Below, piece by piece: positions 21,842-33,800 of a stretch of 64,000 nucleotides of DNA (position 1 is its first letter; every line of letters starts with the position of its first letter). Made by a program: the position numbers and the translations under genes. Location of the stretch: the NCBI GenBank assembly GCA_948470475.1, contig OX419343.1, positions 1,306,163-1,370,162 on the forward strand, written 5' to 3'. Source of the DNA: Galaxea fascicularis. Taxonomy: Eukaryota; Cnidaria; Anthozoa; Scleractinia; Euphylliidae. Below the pieces are notes generated by a model. That model was not told where the DNA came from, did no database searches, and worked only from the letters and a program-made list of their open reading frames with translations.

Positions 21842-24800
21842 ATGCAACCAGTTCATACCTTAAATAACGGAGTACAAATTCCAGCCATTGGGCGTAAGTT
21901 GGCACGTTTCCATCGTCAAGTTTTAAGTTTGTGTTGTTTTGATAGGGAAACAGGCCTTGTCGCGGTTTCCGACCCCATGTTTATCTTGACGGGTATGTAA
22001 ACGCTTCGGAATACGTTGTTTGTATGGGAACTCCGGTGTCAAATAGAAAAAGCCTTGAATGTAGAAACATTTTAGAATTGGAAACTAAAGTTACTAGCCA
22101 AAGATTTAAATATGAAAATCTAATGTTCCTAACTGCTCTAAAATTCGCCCGGTGGGACTTTTATTCTCTCATACAGTTGTCTGTATTTTTTCCCGTGCGT
22201 CTGCGGGAAAAATGACGGACACCGTGACAAGGTCTATAAGGCCCGGTACATACGCCATACTCAGCCGAGCCGAATCGAAGTCAACGACTAAAGTTCATGT
22301 GAAGAATCAATTGGGAACGGCTAATTTAATTTAATTTAATTTAATTTAATTAATTTAATTTAATAAGTGTAAGTGTCTTTTAAGTTACAAGCCAAATGCT
22401 GGGACTATTCACAGGGGCACCCAGCGAGAAACTTCGACGAAATATCTGTTCGGGAGAGTCTACCAGTTCTAAGACTTTCGGATAATACATTGCCAAAAAG
22501 CTACTGATTTCTTAACTAAAACATCACCTAAAAGATTCACAACCAGGGAAACCCGGGGAGAAAAGTCCCTTAGATTTTTTCGGAAGGGATATTTTTGCAA
22601 TTTTTGGCTCTTGAAAAGGTCGCCTAGCATTTTTGGGTAAGCAAATAGTTCGCAGGGAAGTTCTTCGTAGGTAACATTCGGCTAGCAATTTCTGAAATGA
22701 AGATTTCATTCCCTAAAATTTTCAGGCACTTCAATTTTTAGCTAAGAAATCCGAACAGATCAAATTTTTCTAGCTGATTAAAACAACTCTTTAAACAGTC
22801 TTTAAACATTACAAGGAGCCTAGAAATATCCCTCAAAGGTTTTTTAGATTAATGTGCTCGTTGGGTGCCCCTGTATTCATAGCTGCTGCCCGGGTAGAAA
22901 TATAACAACAGATTAATAACTGAATTATTATGCCCAGTTCAGAGCTTCAGCACTGCTTTTGGTTGACTGGAGCTAGATTTAACTGCACAAGTACATCTGT
23001 GATTCAGATGTTGTTCCATAGTCAAGCTCAGTGTCAGCCATTTCCAATTTCCTTTGAGCCACTATACCAGAGTCCTCTGTCTCATGAAATATAGAACTTA
23101 TTGAGCATGGCCTGGTAACACATAAGAAACACACCATGCCTACATGTATGGTAAACTTGCTAGATTTACCTTCATCTTTGCTTGTAGTAGTACCTGAGCT
23201 CGTACAAAAACTTTGTACCAGGACTTACTTTGAAGAAGAGTCCAAACTGAATCAAGGAATGGACTTAATGTATTCAGGATTTTTCCCTGGAGTCTTGTAG
23301 CTCTATTCATTGATTTTTTTTCCAGTTGGAACATTTCAAATGAGATCAGTATCAGGAGATGATGTTATATACAGAACAGTTGACACTGCACTGCAGTGTG
23401 GCTACAAACTTATAGGTGAGATGACCTTAGAAGCAAAACTAATCAGTCTGAACATGGAAAAAATTAATGGAAAGGGGGACATGTTAATATAAGAGAAATA
23501 TTTATCAGATATCTGGTTACTTTAAACATAAGATTAAAAGATCAATGTTTCTTTAGCATATTCTGACAGTATTCATGATTTTATCTATCAGTAGTAAGTA
23601 AACAAACGAGGCTTTTCTATCTACCAGAAACTAAATATGGTCAAACTAAATAAATTACCATACTCTGTATTCCTAAGAATGAATTTCACGAAAAATTGAG
23701 AAAATGAAAACTTCTGAAAAACACATAAATTTTCATTTTTTTTCTGATTGTATTTGTGCTTTCTCTTTTTGTTTTCTTGTAACTATGCTTTTATATTATT
23801 ATTATCTTTTCTGGCTCCTCTTTAAGTGTTGATCATTATAAATGTTTAAACAAAATTTTCTAGCTACAATAAAACACCATAAAAGGTTCATCATAAAAAT
23901 ACCTTATTAGCATTTTTGATTCTTATTCAAACAGATACAGCAGCTGTTTATAGGAATGAAGCAGACATTGGACGATCACTAAAAGAGCTGTTACCAAAGT
24001 ATGGACTCTCTCGACCTGATGTCTTCATAACAAGTAAACTGTGTGAGTTCCTTAAAGGGGTTAGAAATTACTAACAGAAATGTTTAGCTGAAAACAAGCT
24101 ACATTTTTAAGGAAGAAAATCTGAAGACTTTTTAGTAAGATCAAGGAATAATGCTTGTAAGGGTGTTCTGGTTGTTTGTCCTACTTGACCTTTGATCAAG
24201 GTATGCAAAGTTGTTCCTGGTGACAGATGATGAAACTCTGGAAAATGGGGTAGGTTACATTCACACTGCAACCCGGTGGACAATCAGACTTGGTTTGATG
24301 TTACTCTGGTCTGAAGATACATGTAAATGAATGTAACTTATAAAGTCACAATGTGTGGTTCCCTTCCCATTCAGAGAAGGCTTTTTGGTTTACACCCCCA
24401 TCCCTCTGGAAATAATATTAATAATAATGATCACAATAATAAATACAGAGTGAAGAATCCCAACTGGCAGGAGGCAGACCAGTTGGCCTATTTTACAACG
24501 ATGACCAAGGAGTTGAACCAGGCACTTACCCAGAACAACACCGGCTAGTCTTTGAACCTGGATCACCACATTGAAATCCAGTACACTAGACCACACCAGC
24601 AGCACCATGCTTTTCTTTTAATGCCACCCTCTCCCCCTCCCCCTTAAAACTTCCATTGACCTTCAGTAGGGAAGGTATGGATATTTTCTGATACTGCACA
24701 TTAATGGAGATGAAAAACTCTGTCAGAGGCAGAGTGGAAGACTTTTGTTGTCACCTACCTAGAGAAGCTAAAGGTTTAAAGATGTTTTGTCTCCAGCTCC

Positions 24801-27800
24801 AAGAGATCATGGTTTTGACAGTGCAGAGGAGGCATGCAAGAAGTCTCTGGAGGCTCTGAACTGTGAATATTTGGACTTGTATCTCATTCATTGGCCAGGT
24901 GTTCAGAAACTTAAGAGTGACGATCCCAAAAACGCTGAACTTAGAAAGAGAAGCTGGCAGGCGTTAGAGAAGCTTTATAAAGCTGGTTAGTTGTTGTTGT
25001 TGTTGTTGTTGAGGTAAATGTTACTATTTTATGGTTATCGTACTAAGATGCTGTTTTTTTAGAATAGTTCATTGCTTGGATTCATGGTCTGTTTATAATT
25101 TTCAGTTAATCAGTCAAGGAATCACTACAACTTGACAAAGTGAACAACTGTGACATAAACCAGTTTTTCATCATCTTCTGACATACAATGTACATAGTTG
25201 TATATTTTTTGTAAACATCAAATATGAAGTCTGGTTACCTTGTAGGACAATAAATCAAGCTCCACCAGGATACTAGAGTTCACTAGATACTTTAGGTTCC
25301 TACAATCATCTAGACTGTACTCTTGTAAAAATTATCTCACATATATTGTCTAAAGTCATGTCATAGAAAAAAGGAATGGTTCCCTATTTGCAGGTTTGCT
25401 CAAGTCTATTGGGGTATCAAACTACACTGTTGATCATCTTGAGGACCTTCTTCAGTATGCAACTGTTGTTCCAGCTGTGTTACAGGTATTGGATGTTTTT
25501 TCAATAGATTATGGTGACAATAATATTGGCAGCATAACAGAGTTGTTTTCAATAAATTGAGTGTTGTCAAACTAAAACCTAGTTATTACAATGTACTTTG
25601 GAGATCAGAGTAAGCACAAATTAATCATAATGAGCCAATCAGAATGTGAAGCAATTACATATAACTACACACAGAGCATGGACAAATGCTAGTAAGCAAG
25701 TCCAATAATTTTTTCAATATTCTGTTTACACCACAGGTAGAGTTCCACCCAAGACTCTACCAAAACAAGCTGCTTGAATACTGCAAAAGCAAAGGAATCT
25801 GGCTTCAAGCTTACACATCTCTTGGTCAAGGAAAGGTATGCATCATTGGCACAGGGACTTCAAAATTTGTTTTTGTATCTTGCACTGGTGCTACGTTGTT
25901 GGGTCAATGAAATTGATTTTTTAAATGAGTATACAAGGCTATAATCTTGGACAAAACTGAGTAATGCATATGAAAGAAATCATAATGTGAACTGCGGATA
26001 TGAAATCAAATGAAGAATGGTCGTCACAAAAATTGAGCTCCAAAGCCTCTTTATGTGAAAACACTAACATTTGTGGGTTTCACACCCTCCTCACCCAATT
26101 CATTGTTTTTTGTGCCTCCTAAACGTTTCCCTAAGAATTGCGGCTTCCTAAATTCAACACTGAATAGGGGGAGGGGGAGGGGGAGGTGGAAGTTAATGTA
26201 GTAAATATTATACTGTTTAGCCAGAGGTTGTTGTGAACGATTTTTGGATGCCAAGAAGCCATTTTTCTCAAGTAGTTTTGTCTAAGATTGAAGCAAATTT
26301 TTGCTCAATTACCCCAGTGGGGGTACTCCGGATTTTATGTGATGGGGCTAATCAAAGGGTTTCTTTGGGTTTGAAATTTTTGATTCTGGGAAATTTTTTT
26401 TCCTTGTTTTTTTAGTGTTTCTTGATTTAAGTAGGGATTTTTAGTAGTGCCTATGTATCCTGGCCACTTAGTTCTGTGAAAAAAAGTACAATCCTCTCTG
26501 GAAGTTTTTAAATCCCAGAGATTCGGAATGGGACATTTTTAGGGGATAATTATTTTTGGTCCGTGGCATTTTTTGGGTTTTGACTTTTTTCCCTATTCAA
26601 TCGTCCCGTCACTTGAAATCTGGAGGATCCCGTAAGTTATTCTTTGGACTGGCTCCATGGACTACTGATTACAAAATTGCTGTTGTTTAGTATTAGAGGG
26701 ATAACAAAAAGCATTATTTGTTGTTGTTAATTGCCAGCTGTTAGATGAGGCACCAGTCACAAGCATAGCTTCAAAGCATAACAAATCAGCAGCGCAAGTG
26801 TTACTGAAATGGGCTCTGCATCATGGAGTGGGTGAGTTCAAAACAACAACAGTGGTGGGTTTTGGTGTCACTAAGTGTGCTCAGGATGTGAAGCCAAACT
26901 ACAGTACTGTCAAACCTCCCTTTGCGACCACCTCTCATAAGCAACCACTTTTCCAAAATACCAAAAGTTTTCAAGATGGTACCTCTTTTAAAGATGACTG
27001 TCTGAAATTTTCTATTGTCTTCTCCCATCGGCAACCACTTGACACATAATCTGTCTCTCACGGGCGGAAAGTCGAAAATGAGTCGCTGAAACATTACTGT
27101 CCATATCATTACAGCATATGATTAAATCGTTGAAATTACCGTATGCAAATCACCCAAAATTGAGAATCTCTGTGCCCTGACCTCACGTAACTAAACACCT
27201 TCCGTAATCGACCACCTAGACTTGACATTTTGGGTGGTCGCTGACAGGAGGTTGGACTGCATTATTTTTAGCCGTCTAGGTATTTGTATGGCAACAGTTC
27301 GTTATTTGTGGTTAGGGGTACAGTTTTCGGCGAGAAGAGATCCGAAATAGAAAAATGTGCGAAGGGAAAATCTTCCCGAAAGAGGCAAAATGTATCAAAA
27401 CATACAAAGAGAGCGATAGAAAACATTTCAAGGAAATATTGCCATAAGCGAACGGGACAATACTCAGTCCGTAACTTACAGTACGGACCGAGAAAACGAG
27501 GTTAGTAAGAGGTATGTATAACACGTTTTTGCGCCCGCTTAAACGCAAAGTTTCATTTATTCAAGCGCGCGTGACATGATTGAGAGACAATTATGTGTTG
27601 CTTTTTTCCTGACCGAGAAAACGAGGTTAGTAAGGGGTATGTATAACACGTTTTTGTGCCCGCTTAAGAGCAAAGTTAAGATAATCATTATATATTTGAG
27701 GTTAATCGGGCGCGCGGGAAAAGAATCTTTCAAATTGAGCGGGCCGTACAGGAGAATACGGCCCGCAAAATTGACCAATCACAGCGCGCGTATTACCTGG

Positions 27801-28203
27801 GGGGTAATTTTGGGTCAGTGGTACAAACCAAGGGGGGTGGGGGGGGGCATAAAGCCATAAATAACGAACAGTCCTTGTCATTTATATTTGTAGATCAAAG
27901 TACCACATTGTAATGTTTTTATCGTCCCTTCATTCGCTTTACTCTTTGGATATTGTTTGGGTTCTTGCTCGACTATCTCCAGTAGCAACAGTGAAGTGCT
28001 TGTGGTCTCATAATCAGTTAGGTCAGTAAAACTCTCGACCTTTTTTGTTTACCACAGGAGTCATTCCAAAATCTGTGAGAACTCAACACATTAAGGACAA
28101 TATCTGTGTTCAAGACTTCGAACTGGCCGCCGAGGACATGGACGCTTTGAACCAAATGAACAGCGATACGCGTTTTTGTTGGGATCCAACAAGGGTGAAG
28201 TGA
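21842..28203 (+). CDS. Aldo-keto reductase (8 exons, 289 aa)
   Basis: Exons: 21842-21893, 23326-23415, 23935-24042, 24797-24985, 25394-25485, 25737-25835, 26738-26831, 28058-28203. All junctions are GT-AG and phase-consistent (870 nt). The protein is an NADPH-dependent oxidoreductase of the AKR (beta/alpha)8-barrel family. The catalytic tetrad is visible: D48 and Y53 (DTAAVYRNEADIG), K82 (FITSKL), H115 (LYLIHWPG). This is the AKR1 numbering shifted by two. Also present are the family signatures SIGVSNYT and VEFHPRLYQ, and the C-terminal cofactor motif GVIPKSVR followed by an HIKDN segment. Length fits the family (about 280-320). TSKLSPRDHGF resembles the invertebrate and bacterial glyoxal-reductase-like (YtbE-like) subgroup more than vertebrate AKR1B/C. 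Substrate is unknown; cytosolic location is inferred from the lack of signal or membrane segments. The 52-nt first exon leaves only 17 residues before a 1.4 kb intron. Confidence 0.92.
22322..22365. repeat. (TTTAA)n microsatellite
   Basis: About eight TTTAA units with one short interruption, in intron 1 of the aldo-keto reductase gene. Confidence 0.9.
22412..22873. mobile_element. MITE with CAGGGGCACCCAGCGAG termini and 6-bp TSD (TATTCA)
   Basis: Terminal inverted repeats CAGGGGCACCCA(G/A)CGAG at both ends, flanked by TATTCA at 22406-22411 and 22874-22879. Length 462 bp, in intron 1 of the aldo-keto reductase gene. A related element with the same CAGGGGCAC terminus lies at 42332-42762. Confidence 0.85.
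26901..27261. mobile_element. MITE-like element with AAACCTCC ends
   Basis: The left end ctgtcaaacctcc matches the reverse complement of the right end ggaggttggactg at 11 of 13 positions. The interior repeats a gcgaccacctc/gcaaccactt/cgaccaccta theme. It is in the last intron of the aldo-keto reductase gene. Confidence 0.55.
27486..27677. repeat. Direct repeat of a 67-bp unit
   Basis: 27486-27552 and 27611-27677 share gaccgagaaaacgaggttag and the following 47 bp with about four differences; the starts are 125 bp apart. Probably a dispersed-element end duplicated in tandem. Confidence 0.8.
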
Positions 28204-28293
28204 CAGTGGAAAATAAGGATAGAAGGAGATGACTTGCTTTGCGTAAAGGATTACCGAGCACTTGGAAATCTCGGGGCGTGCGTTTCTTTCAGA

Positions 28294-28354
28294 TAGCCTG
28301 CGAGAGCAGACGCCTAATTCCCAGCTTTTATTTCACGTCTGCTCTCGCAGGCTA
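28294..28354. repeat. Hairpin of TAGCCTGCGAGAGCAGACG
   Basis: Perfect 19-bp arms at 28294-28312 and 28336-28354. A second element bounded by gtagcctgcg and cgcaggctatg lies at about 28698-28818, so the tagcctgcg terminus is dispersed. Confidence 0.85.
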
Positions 28355-28697
28355 CACTTGAGGTGCTCCACCAGCAACCAGACTGTGCTAAAACTAACCT
28401 TGTGATTGAGGAAATGGTATCTGTAAACAGGCTATAATCGGGAATAGAAGTAATCTGCGATTAAGTGTTGTTTTAAAGCGCGAGGAGAAAAGACAGGTTT
28501 TGGATTTATGCGCCATTGATTTTATCTGGCCCTCGATTAGCGTGAACTTTGATTCCAGTGTAATTAATGTTTTCACTTGGATAATCTTTAGCTCACGCTT
28601 TAAACGAGTGGGGTGGATTTACCGTTGGCTAGTTCCTGGAATAGCGTTAATCGTCCTAGTTCCAATAGCCTGACGAATAACCGGATCAATGGGCATC

Positions 28698-28818
28698 GTA
28701 GCCTGCGCAGCTGGCGGTTTGTCAGTTTTGAAGCACACGAGCGAGCGGCGAAGCCGCGAGGGGAATAGGGCAGGGGAAGAAAAAGCCCGCCAAATACCCG
28801 CTAGCAACGCAGGCTATG
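28698..28818. mobile_element. Short inverted-terminus element (gtagcctgcg ... cgcaggctat)
   Basis: About 120 bp bounded by inverted tagcctgcg ends, with a GC-rich core (gagcgagcggcgaagccgcg). The terminus matches the hairpin 400 bp upstream. Confidence 0.6.
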
Positions 28819-30600
28819 ATCATCGCAAGTACATGCTTAAGTTGATTTGCCCCCCTGATCGAGTTACATAGCCGTTCATTGCTGGTGAAGATGAGAGAAA
28901 GTACTCCTGCACCCTTGCCTGTGAAGGAATACCAAACACACAGGCTTAGCTCAATTGGTGTGCGTACTAGTTTGTAGCACTTGTATATTGAGAGTTGGCA
29001 AGTGTAACTGGGTTCTGTAGTGAAAACTTCCACCAGAGTACGTTGTGAAGCAGTAAATGGCAATGCACTTGTGAAAGTGATACATTGCCTTTGCTTCATT
29101 TTCCAGTAAGTGGTACAGTTTACCTGTAGCACAAGTACGATGGATCCCGGGGCCCGCTATTAGCGGGTAGTTATATATTTCTGTAATTGTTACTGTTTTT
29201 AATAAAATGTTGATGTTGTTGTTCATAACACCTATAGCTGTTACGTTTTACTATTCTCATTATCTGCCAGATAACGTATTGATATAGGGAGAAGTTGCAT
29301 GACAGTCATGGGAGTTAGAAGAGTTAACGACAAAAATCACACAAATGATTAATTTTCTTGCTTTATTTTCTTCGTTTTATTGCTTTATTCGATTTGTTTA
29401 AAAACGGTCTTATCTAAAGAATACTAAATCCTTTGTTGTGGGACACATTTAGAAGCCACAAAACTTCACTGGATCTCTTCTTTATTCTTGCTTGGGGACT
29501 CTACAAAACTACAGCGCTCTGCCGTAGCCGGCAGCCAACTCTTTTTAAACTACACAAAACTGACGATTAAGTACGCTCGTGCTGAGCTGTGATTGGCTGA
29601 TCGGTACATTTCCTTTGTAGGGATAACAGTTCTGGGCGGATGAACACGTGCCCCGAGTGTAGAGCTAGAACTAGTTGAATAAGCGAAGATAATTAAATTT
29701 ACAAGGTTCACAAATGAGTAAAGTACTTTCGGGAGTAACATTTAGTGCCGAGCACAGCTATGGCTGGTCAAAGAACTTGAAAGGTCACATTTTATCAGCA
29801 ATGGAATGTAGGGAAGCTTATGGTAACACTTGCAGTAATATCACGGCGTAGCTAAATTCGGATTAATTAACTGATAGCAACGGAAACCAAAGTTCCGCGG
29901 TCCTTTACACAAACGGCTACATGACCTTGTCTTTCTAACAGCATCGGCGGAAACTCGGCTCTAGCCTAATTCAATTTTCTCATGAGAAAGTTTCCTAAAT
30001 TAATTGATTGTTTTCACAAATTTAACTTAGCTTGTACGTTCCAATTTCCTGTAACAGCTCTTGGTACATTTAGAGCCTCATGACACACGTAATGTGAACT
30101 TGAATATAATTTATTATTTAACTGTTGTAAAATATGGTTCAACACCTATTAAATTAATCACCATCCCAAACCGCGCAGTTTTTTTTTTCACTCTTTTTTT
30201 TCTCTGCGGCCTCGGGTTATATCATTACCCACAATAAAACGTATTAAACGCTATTTCGCTTTGTGTCGAAAATTACGTGGTACAGTTGTTTCGCCTGTGA
30301 ACGGTTCAAAACCCGTGCCACATGCTGTAAAGGCTACGGGGAGTAACAACTCTAACAGGGCCGCACGATTCGGAAAAAAAGATTCTAAATGAATCTGGGG
30401 ATTTTGCCGGGAGTCAGGACACTCTGGAATTTTTCAGGGAAATGTGACACGCATTGCAGAACAAAAGCAAAGGTTGACATCTCTTGACATTTTAAATTTT
30501 GCGAGATTGTCGCCGAAAAAAAAATCGGGAGGATCTTCAAAATTTCCATCTACAGTCAAAGTTACGAATGATCTTAATTAAATATTGATTAAATCCCGGC

Positions 30601-30780
30601 TGGCGTAGTTGGAAGGTCACCGTACACCAAAGCGGGATTTCGCGGGTTCAAACCACGAAAAGCCTAAGAGGACGCCCGCAGTGTGGTGATCTATCCCAAC
30701 CAACAAAAGAATTGTAAAACGCCATGAGACTATGCGATGAATTATGTGCGCTATAGATACGCATTATCTTATCATTTTTT
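30601..30780 (+). mobile_element. tRNA-derived SINE
   Basis: A good pol III A box (TGGCGTAGTTGG, 30601-30612) and B box (GGTTCAAACCA, 30645-30655) with 32 bp between them, as in a tRNA gene. A tRNA-unrelated body follows and ends in a T-rich tail near 30780. There is no tRNA acceptor-stem pairing, so it is a SINE rather than a tRNA gene. Confidence 0.75.
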
Positions 30781-30886
30781 TAAGGATTAAATCGCATCTC
30801 CTTATTTCACTAAACAAGGGCAGACTCAACAGGGGTTCCCCTTAACACAAATGTGTTCTGTTCTTTCCTTTTGTCCCCATTGCCAC

Positions 30887-33800
30887 TCATCTCCTCGTTA
30901 CTGTGATCCAGACCTCCTCCGCCGGTGACGTCACCAGACCATGAACAGGATTAACCTGTTGTCCTTCAACAAGATGAAACTTGAATCGTTTGATGAGCAC
31001 CGAAAGAAACACGAGCCCTTCAACAATGGAGAAGCGCCAACCTGGACACTTTCGCTTGCCTGCAAAGCCAAACGGCTGGTAAGCAAGACTGGGCAGCTGT
31101 TTCATGTTCTCTGGGCTGAATCGATCAGGATCAAACCTAAGAAAGACAAGGTGAATTAACTATTGAGCTTTGAACTTTGCAGGCCAGGAAGAAGGGGTTT
31201 CTGAATGCCGTGTGGTCTGGCACCAAAACATTACATGATAATGGAATGCTTTCATGTAAAAAGGAAGGTCGTTGAGTCATTATCGTCGGTGAATCCCGCT
31301 TTATTGATATCATAAAACAGCAGACCATCCCTTGAGACCAAACAAACGAACAAAAACAACTACCGTTGGCCCACAAGAGAACTTGAATGCTCTAAAAAGA
31401 AAATTCAGGCACAGAAAAAAGTAAATGGAATTGCAGGAGGAAATCGAAAATCCACAACTTTCTTTACCTCTTGGGTTCTGGCCATAGTTCGGGATCCTGG
31501 AGAATGATTCCAAACGGCAGAAGAATAGGTGTCTAAAAACAAATTTAAACAAACATTCAACAACGACAGTGGTAACAAACAACTAATTACGAAAAGATGT
31601 AACTTAATTACTGGCTATCTTAAAAACTCACAAATGAATCTCCACTCCACCCGAACCTGAGCTTGGGGCAGACAGAGTATTGTGTCATTACAACAGACAT
31701 AGTGGTGTTTACCTCTTTAGGAATGACAAACTCGCCAACTTGGAGATCAAATTCATGGATTCTTGCTCCCCAAGGAGCCAGTACTGAAGCACGGAGGGTC
31801 TCATCTATCACCTGACGCGTGTACCTATATGACAAGAAAAAACAGGAAACATTAGAGGAAAGGGTGGGGCACAAGGCAGAAAAAGGTAGACATTGCCCAA
31901 GGCTACTTTTTCACGAAATGGCCGTTTTTATACCAGAGAGGAATAATCCGCCCAGCGGCATTATGCGTCTGTTATTTTATCTGTCTAGTTGGCCGTTTTC
32001 ATACAAGAGACGCGTAACCCGTTTAGGACGAACTTTGGCAAATATTTGCAGCGTCTGTTTACTTCGTCTAGTATAAAGACGGGCACATGACGGAGTATGC
32101 GTCCAGGCGAACTATCTAGAGAAGTTCGAATTCCAATTCGCACCGAACAGGACAGTTCAAGCGTCTCTAGTCTAAAATCGGCCAATGTTAAAAACAGTAA
32201 GAGCAACTTTTAAATAAGTGCTTAAAGTACTTCAGATGACAGTTAGTGTGGTGGTACTTATCTTCAAGCGAGATGTCAGGGACACCAGCGTACTACAGTG
32301 CAGGTAACAAATCATGGGGGCATTTGTCGAACAAGTACGAATTTAAACTAACAAAGTAGCCATTTGATACAATCGTCACTATCTAAGTGCATTACATAAC
32401 CATTTCTTGAGGTAACCCCTTTCCCCAAACAATGTTGAAACACTTCAGGCTGTACGTCACTCGACCTGCGGTATCTTGTTTAGTGAGGCCTTCTAAACTC
32501 AACACTGTAAAAGATGGAGGATAGCCTCATTTTAGCGCTTTCGTTTTTCTCTTAATGAAGCAAGCAACAAATCAACTGTGGCCTTGTTACAAACATTTCT
32601 CTGCATTTTACATAGAATTTCGGTTGGTTCGTCAAGATATTTTCGCCAGGCGCTTGTAACTTAAGAGATTTTCTATCTTTGTTTATGTCACTCCCGACAA
32701 TACCGCCTGAACTGCTCCAAGAATCATGCTATCCACTTCACCTGATTGGCATTACCTCTAAGAACAAATTTCTAAAACTGGGTTTCACTAAGAAGTAAAC
32801 TTTTCAGGGATCCTCAGAAGTCCCTTTACTGTGAAAACTAATGACTGTGGCTGCCATTTTAGCATTTTCTCATAATGGAACAAAAATTTTGAAAAGGAAT
32901 GCCTTCTAACTTCAGTTCTGGGGCAACTTGTTGCTTGATGTCCTCATCTCCAAGAACTTCTTCAAGTTCTTTGTAAACTTTTTCTTGTATCTCGGGGTGC
33001 TTCGTAAGGAAATACAGACACCATACCATCACTGGAATGAATGGATGAAAATGAATGAAATGAATGGATGGAAAAACAGATAGGTAGGTGGGTGGGTGAA
33101 AAAGCAGGAAAGAAAGAAGGAGGTAACAAACGAATGAATCAATGAATGAACGAACAAATGATCAAGAGAGCAAATGAATGGGGGGTTTAGCCACAAAAGG
33201 AGCACGTATTGCTTTTTGTCCTTGTCTCTAAACTCGCTAAACTTTGCTACACAGACAGGCCATACAGACAGTTGTATGGTGTTAGAAATGAAGTTCTGCC
33301 AATATTTCATGATTTGGGAACTGAATTAGTGAAGAAATTTTGCCTAAAACTGAACCAACTGAAGTGATCTACGACTGATTTCTCAACAAAAGAATTCAGC
33401 CAATCAGTCCTTTGAATCCGAGACTCAAATCATAAAGACACTATTTCAAGTCTGTATGCCAAAAAAAGAGTGAGCCTAGTGAGATTTTGCAAAAAAAGCA
33501 TATACACCCCTCCTCCCCTCCACTGCAACCAATCAAAACCTTAGTGGTCATATTTGCCTATGTAAAAAGTGCACACTGTCATAGAAGTCAACACATTTGT
33601 TTGAATGCTACTTACTATATCCTGTTGTGTGGAAGCCCCCCACAAGAAATGTTATTACAGTATCATTCATCTGCAAATCACAAGAAACAGATGGCCATAA
33701 TTATATTCGTGAACACGAGGTCAGAGGAAGATGGTGAGCAAAAGATGCAAGAGGCAAATGGTTTGAAAAGTTGAAGAGAGTCCACCCCGCCCTTCCTCAT

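Larger units (their letters stand above)
28204..30886. other. Intergenic region between convergent genes
   Basis: This is the 3' flank of both the aldo-keto reductase (+) and CYP20A1 (-). It holds two inverted repeats sharing the word gtagcctgcg and a tRNA-derived SINE. No further gene is seen. Confidence 0.55.

Noticed and set aside
21447..21863. 138-codon plus-strand ORF overlapping the aldo-keto reductase start
   Set aside because: No domain, odd composition, and it overlaps the well-supported first exon in another frame. Likely chance.
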